A stretch of 64,000 nt of DNA from Flavobacterium ranwuense (GTDB taxonomy: Bacteria > Bacteroidota > Bacteroidia > Flavobacteriales > Flavobacteriaceae). The stretch is from NCBI RefSeq assembly GCF_004349315.1, contig NZ_SMLH01000002.1, positions 124,001 through 188,000 on the forward strand, written 5' to 3'. The notes under the pieces are model-generated. The model worked only from the letters and a program-made list of their open reading frames with translations. It was not told the origin of the DNA and searched no databases. Position numbers and translations under genes: made by a program. Each line of letters begins with the position of its first letter. The first letter of the stretch is position 1. This document shows, piece by piece, positions 61,373 to 64,000 of this stretch.

Positions 61373-62128
61373 ATGGCAAGACAGAAAGGCATAATTAAAT
61401 TAAAAGGTACGATCGGAGATATTACCTTCTACAAAACCAAAGACGGCCACTTAGCCAGAGAAAAAGGGGGTGTCGATGCGAGCAGAATTGCGAGCGATCC
61501 GGCATTTCAAAGAACCCGCGAGAATGGAGCCGAATTTGGAAGAGCAGGAAAGGCAGGGAAGGTTTTGAGAACGGCAATGCGAACTTTGCTCATTAATTCT
61601 GCTGATAGTAGAATGGTAAGCCGATTGACTCAATCTATGATTAAAGTCATTCAGGCAGATATGGTAAGTGAACGCGGCTTGCGCAATGTGATTGATGGTG
61701 AGGCAGAATTGCTTGCTGGATTCGAATTCAACATTAGGGGCAAACTGGGCACTTCTTTATTTGCTCCTTTTGTGGGTACAATTGACCGTGCTTCAGGAGA
61801 TATCATGGTTGATTTGGTTCCATTTGTTCCTGCAAACATGATTGCGGCTGCAAGCGGAACCACGCATTTCAAAATCATATCTGCAGGTGCGGAAATAGAT
61901 TTTGAAGCCGAAACCTTTGTGGTTGCCACATCGGAAACGGATATTCTAGCGTGGGATTCGAATCAAACCGTCGATATCAATCATACCAATTCAGTTACTC
62001 CAGGTAGCACAAAACCATTGTTTTTGGCTTTGGGAATTGAATTTTATCAAGAAGTAAATGGAAGAATGTATCCTTTGAAAAACGGATCATACAATCCATT
62101 GGCATTGGTTCAGGTAAGCGGTCTGTAA
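61373..62128 (+). CDS. Conserved-looking cassette protein of unknown function
   Basis: The 251-residue protein starts KGIIKLKGTIGDITFYKTKDG, followed by a basic region (FGRAGKAGKVLRTAMRTLL), and ends in a beta-rich C-terminal half with DYLVP-like VDLVPFVPANMIAA and NSVTPGSTKPLFLALGIEF. No signal peptide, membrane segment or catalytic motif. I recognise no family with a function. It is the first gene of a tight cassette; the next gene begins 1 nt after its stop. Its shape (beta-rich, repeated Gly) might suit a structural or phage-like protein. Confidence 0.6.
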   Translation: MARQKGIIKLKGTIGDITFYKTKDGHLAREKGGVDASRIASDPAFQRTRENGAEFGRAGKAGKVLRTAMRTLLINSADSRMVSRLTQSMIKVIQADMVSERGLRNVIDGEAELLAGFEFNIRGKLGTSLFAPFVGTIDRASGDIMVDLVPFVPANMIAAASGTTHFKIISAGAEIDFEAETFVVATSETDILAWDSNQTVDINHTNSVTPGSTKPLFLALGIEFYQEVNGRMYPLKNGSYNPLALVQVSGL

Positions 62129-62129
62129 G

Positions 62130-62534
62130 ATGGTTTTGGTCTTGAATAGGACCTATTTTCCCGAGGGAACACAAGGAGTTTTGGAATGGAACGGCACTTT
62201 AGTTTGTTATACCATCGAGTTGCCATGGTTGGAAAATCAAAGGCGAATTTCTTGTATTCCCGAAGGTAAATATGTTTTGCAGAAGCGGTTTAGCCCAAAA
62301 TTCAAATGGCATATACATTTACAAAATGTTCCAGGACGAGATTTTATATTAATTCATCCTGCCAATGATGCCAAGAAAGAGTTGTTGGGCTGTATCGCAA
62401 CTGTAACACTACACACCGGAATAGGGAGAGGAAGTTCTTCCCGAAAAGCGTTTGGAAAGTTAAAAGCTTTAGTTTATGGAGCTTTGACCGATAATGAAGA
62501 AGTGAAAATAAGAATCCAATCTAATAAATTATAG
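62130..62534 (+). CDS. DUF5675-like protein
   Basis: The 134-residue protein matches the DUF5675 pattern: an N-terminal RTYFPEGTQGVLEWNG segment, TIELPWLENQRRISCIPEGKY, a middle FILIHPAND and LGCIATVT. DUF5675 occurs in phages and related elements, with unknown function, possibly acting on cell wall. No signal peptide. One nt after the first cassette gene and 1 nt before the next. Confidence 0.75.
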   Translation: MVLVLNRTYFPEGTQGVLEWNGTLVCYTIELPWLENQRRISCIPEGKYVLQKRFSPKFKWHIHLQNVPGRDFILIHPANDAKKELLGCIATVTLHTGIGRGSSSRKAFGKLKALVYGALTDNEEVKIRIQSNKL

Positions 62535-62535
62535 T

Positions 62536-62814
62536 ATGAATATAGTTGAACGTGCAAAAGCACCTACCCCTAAGTTTTTCCGGATTTTGAGAAGTATTGG
62601 AATGGCTCTATTGGCTATCAGTGGCAGTATCATTGCAGCTCCAGTGGCATTACCCGTAGCTGTTGTGAGTGTCGCGGGATATGCAGCCCTTGCGGGAGGA
62701 GTCATTTCAGTAATTAGTCAAATTACGGTAGATGATAAGACCAACCGAGAGCGGGCCATCACAAATCGGTTGAAAAAAGACAATCAAAATTTACCGCGAG
62801 ATGGAATCAAATAA
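62536..62814 (+). CDS. Small two-helix membrane protein
   Basis: The 92-residue protein has an amphipathic basic start (ERAKAPTPKFFRILRSI), two membrane-seeking segments (about 24-42 and 45-64: AISGSIIAAPVALPVAVVS and AALAGGVISVISQI) and a charged tail. Its stop overlaps the following gene by 14 nt in another frame. It resembles holin-like or membrane-anchoring small proteins, but no family is recognised. Confidence 0.6.
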   Translation: MNIVERAKAPTPKFFRILRSIGMALLAISGSIIAAPVALPVAVVSVAGYAALAGGVISVISQITVDDKTNRERAITNRLKKDNQNLPRDGIK

Positions 62815-62977
62815 CACCTTGCAAATTGGAACCGCATCCGGAACTTTGCTAAGTATTGTGCCTAATATCCTTTCTGAAGATATTATAAAGACGATTATCT
62901 TAGCGGTTGTAGGCGCAATAGTAAGTTTTATGGTTTCGCTCCTTTTAAAAGGATTGACAAAATTTAAAAAGAAATAG
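62801..62977 (+). CDS. Holin-like small membrane protein
   Basis: ATG 62801 opens a 58-residue reading with one or two hydrophobic stretches (LQIGTASGTLLSIVP, then TIILAVVGAIVSFMVSLLL) and a Lys-rich tail (KGLTKFKKK). It overlaps the preceding gene by 14 nt. Size and layout are those of small phage holins. A terminator follows at 63016. It is likely real because of the coupled start and the terminator. Confidence 0.6.
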   Translation: MESNNTLQIGTASGTLLSIVPNILSEDIIKTIILAVVGAIVSFMVSLLLKGLTKFKKK

Positions 62978-63015
62978 TCTGGTTATGATTGGTAACCTTT
63001 TCCGGACTACCTAAG

Positions 63016-63047
63016 AAAGCCAAGTCGTGAGTAGACTTGGCTTTTTT
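63016..63047 (+). terminator. Terminator of the cassette
   Basis: 11-nt arms (AAAGCCAAGTC and GACTTGGCTTT) with a T-run, 38 nt after the holin-like gene and between it and the minus-strand small gene. Confidence 0.8.
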
Positions 63048-63051
63048 GTTT

Positions 63052-63231
63052 TTATATTTCCTCGAAAATATTCAAGGTCACTTCTTCGATGACCACTTTG
63101 GCATTGGAGCAGAACAATCCGTTGTATTTTGCGCAGTCCATTGCTTTTGATCGGCTGTCAAATATTCCGAAAAAGACTCTTGATGTTTTGCTTTTCCAAA
63201 AATCGGTTTGGTATAAAATGAACAGTTTCAC
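63052..63231 (-). CDS. Small hypothetical protein
   Basis: GTG 63231 opens a 59-residue reading (KLFILYQTDFWKSK...) with four Cys/Met-rich positions (AMDCAKYNGLFCSNAK). No recognised family. A CTCCTAAATT stretch in front of the GTG may help initiation. Shares strand and spacing with the next gene. Confidence 0.5.
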   Translation of the reverse strand: MKLFILYQTDFWKSKTSRVFFGIFDSRSKAMDCAKYNGLFCSNAKVVIEEVTLNIFEEI

Positions 63232-63260
63232 AATTTAGGAGAATTAGGTTAAAATAATTA

Positions 63261-63683
63261 TTATTTTCTGCAGTAGCGGTTTAAAATGGCTCTACGCATT
63301 TCGTTGATAAGGTTGATGTTTTTATGTAATTGATCTTCTTTCTGTTCCAGCAATCTCAGCGCTTGGACTTGTTTCTGGTGCAGGTCGTGTTCTTGCATCA
63401 TTTCATTCACTTTAAAATCAAAATCTTTCTTGAAATCATTTATGCGTAAAAATGGAATTACGGATCCGATTAAAAATTGGTGCCAAAAGTTTGATTTCCA
63501 TAGGCTGTAGGCAAGCCAGTAGACTGTTTCGGCATCCTTTTCGTCTGGGAACATAATCACAAAACTGTTGGTAAAGGGTTCTTTTTGGGGCTTTCCACTA
63601 TTCATTCCTTTGTTGAGGATAAAGATTTGGTTTCCCTTGTAGGTGGTGTCTTTTTGGTGAGTCTTGATGATGAAATTTGGCAT
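63261..63683 (-). CDS. Small conserved-type protein (possibly DUF6943)
   Basis: The 140-residue protein has FIIKTHQKDTTYKGNQIFILNKGMNSGKPQ at its N-terminus, a middle VIMFPDEKDAETVYWLAYSLW segment and a coiled-coil-like C-terminus (EHDLHQKQVQALRLLEQKEDQLHKN). The start pattern (ILNKGxNSGKP) recalls a Bacteroidota mobile-element family, probably DUF6943. No known function. Confidence 0.65.
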   Translation of the reverse strand: MPNFIIKTHQKDTTYKGNQIFILNKGMNSGKPQKEPFTNSFVIMFPDEKDAETVYWLAYSLWKSNFWHQFLIGSVIPFLRINDFKKDFDFKVNEMMQEHDLHQKQVQALRLLEQKEDQLHKNINLINEMRRAILNRYCRK

Positions 63684-64000
63684 AATGCTGTTGGTTTAAA
63701 AAATTCGACTTAATTTTTTTGAAAAGAAAAAAAAAGAAAAAAGAAAGCCATATAATCAGCAGAAATGACGAACGGGAACGGAGGAAGGCACGACCGACTG
63801 AAAGTGAGGAATGGATGCTAAATTTGCTGGATTTTTTTCTCTTTCTTTTCAAGAAAATTGCACTATGGTTGTTGTGTAGAATTTTAACACCCCCAAGCAC
63901 CACAAGGAATGGAGCTATAATGAAGCGCTAGCGGAATTGTAGCGGAATGAATGAGGAGCGCAGTGGCGGGGTTGCGGCAATCGAACAGCTACGCTAGACC
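63684..64000. other. GC-richer right edge, no credible gene
   Basis: After an A-rich stretch the last about 120 nt become clearly GC-rich compared with the rest of the window, with direct CCGCTA repeats (ATTCCGCTACAATTCCGCTAG on the minus strand near 63925-63950). Short open frames exist on both strands but look like composition effects. It could be a plasmid or ICE mobilisation region. Confidence 0.4.

Noticed and set aside
63598..63931. Open frames on both strands at the right edge
   Set aside because: Lysine or phenylalanine strings come from the A/T-rich run and the frames overlap each other.

Overview
The window comes from a low-GC member of the Bacteroidota, most probably Flavobacteriaceae and close to Flavobacterium. 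The pointers are AT-rich DNA, promoters of the Bacteroidota type (TAnnTTTG as the -7 element), start codons without strong Shine-Dalgarno sequences, many lipoprotein signals, a fused CcoNO oxidase subunit, a non-LptD OstA-like protein and dispersed hairpin repeats.

Layout. (1) 1-11.2 kb is ordinary chromosome: a partial class III aminotransferase, an OstA-like envelope protein, a secreted GH13 amylase, a lipoprotein superoxide dismutase, then a minus-strand run for phospholipid synthesis and membrane quality control (acyl-CoA-binding protein, psd, cdsA, LUD protein, ftsH, rsfS) and a divergent biotin ligase. (2) 11.2-13.4 kb is a graveyard: an IS4-type transposase remnant, a 22-nt sequence ending in a tRNA-Ser 3' end, about 1.3 kb of non-coding DNA, two palindromic operator-like sites and the 3' stub of a GH95 fucosidase gene. 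(3) 13.6-59.9 kb is an anaerobic and micro-oxic respiration block: nos cluster (cytochrome c, nosZ, nosL fusion, nosDFY), NO/copper-related genes, a copper-uptake operon with an OprC/NosA-like receptor, nadBA, an uncharacterised 602-aa protein, a cysteine-containing FNR, the complete cbb3 oxidase set (ccoI, S, NO, Q, P, G, H, SafE), hemN, an Rrf2 regulator, hemerythrin, class III ribonucleotide reductase with its glycyl-radical tail in a separate small gene, ric, norCB, norQD, norEF-like genes, and nirK with partners. (4) 59.9-64 kb is mobile-element territory: an internally deleted IS3, a second copy of the 22-nt tRNA-Ser 3' end, a compact cassette of small genes with a divergent putative DNA-binding protein, and an unusual GC-richer right edge.

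How it works together. NirK, NorBC and NosZ reduce nitrite to N2; no nitrate reductase is in the window, so this is the nitrite-to-N2 half of denitrification. The TonB receptor with a CxxxM copper motif plausibly supplies Cu for NirK and NosZ. HemN and NrdDG supply haem and dNTPs without oxygen. Eight convincing and one weaker FNR/CRP-type palindromes (ATGAY-N4-RTCAT) precede key units, and nearly all lie 36.5 bp from the last base of a TAnnTTTG-like -7 element. This suggests one class-II FNR-type regulon, with two Crp/Fnr regulators encoded inside it.

The most promising points for follow-up are this regulon and its uncharacterised member at 29.5-31.3 kb, the split class III ribonucleotide reductase, the tRNA-Ser fragments bracketing the respiratory block, and the small-gene cassette at 60.9-63.0 kb.
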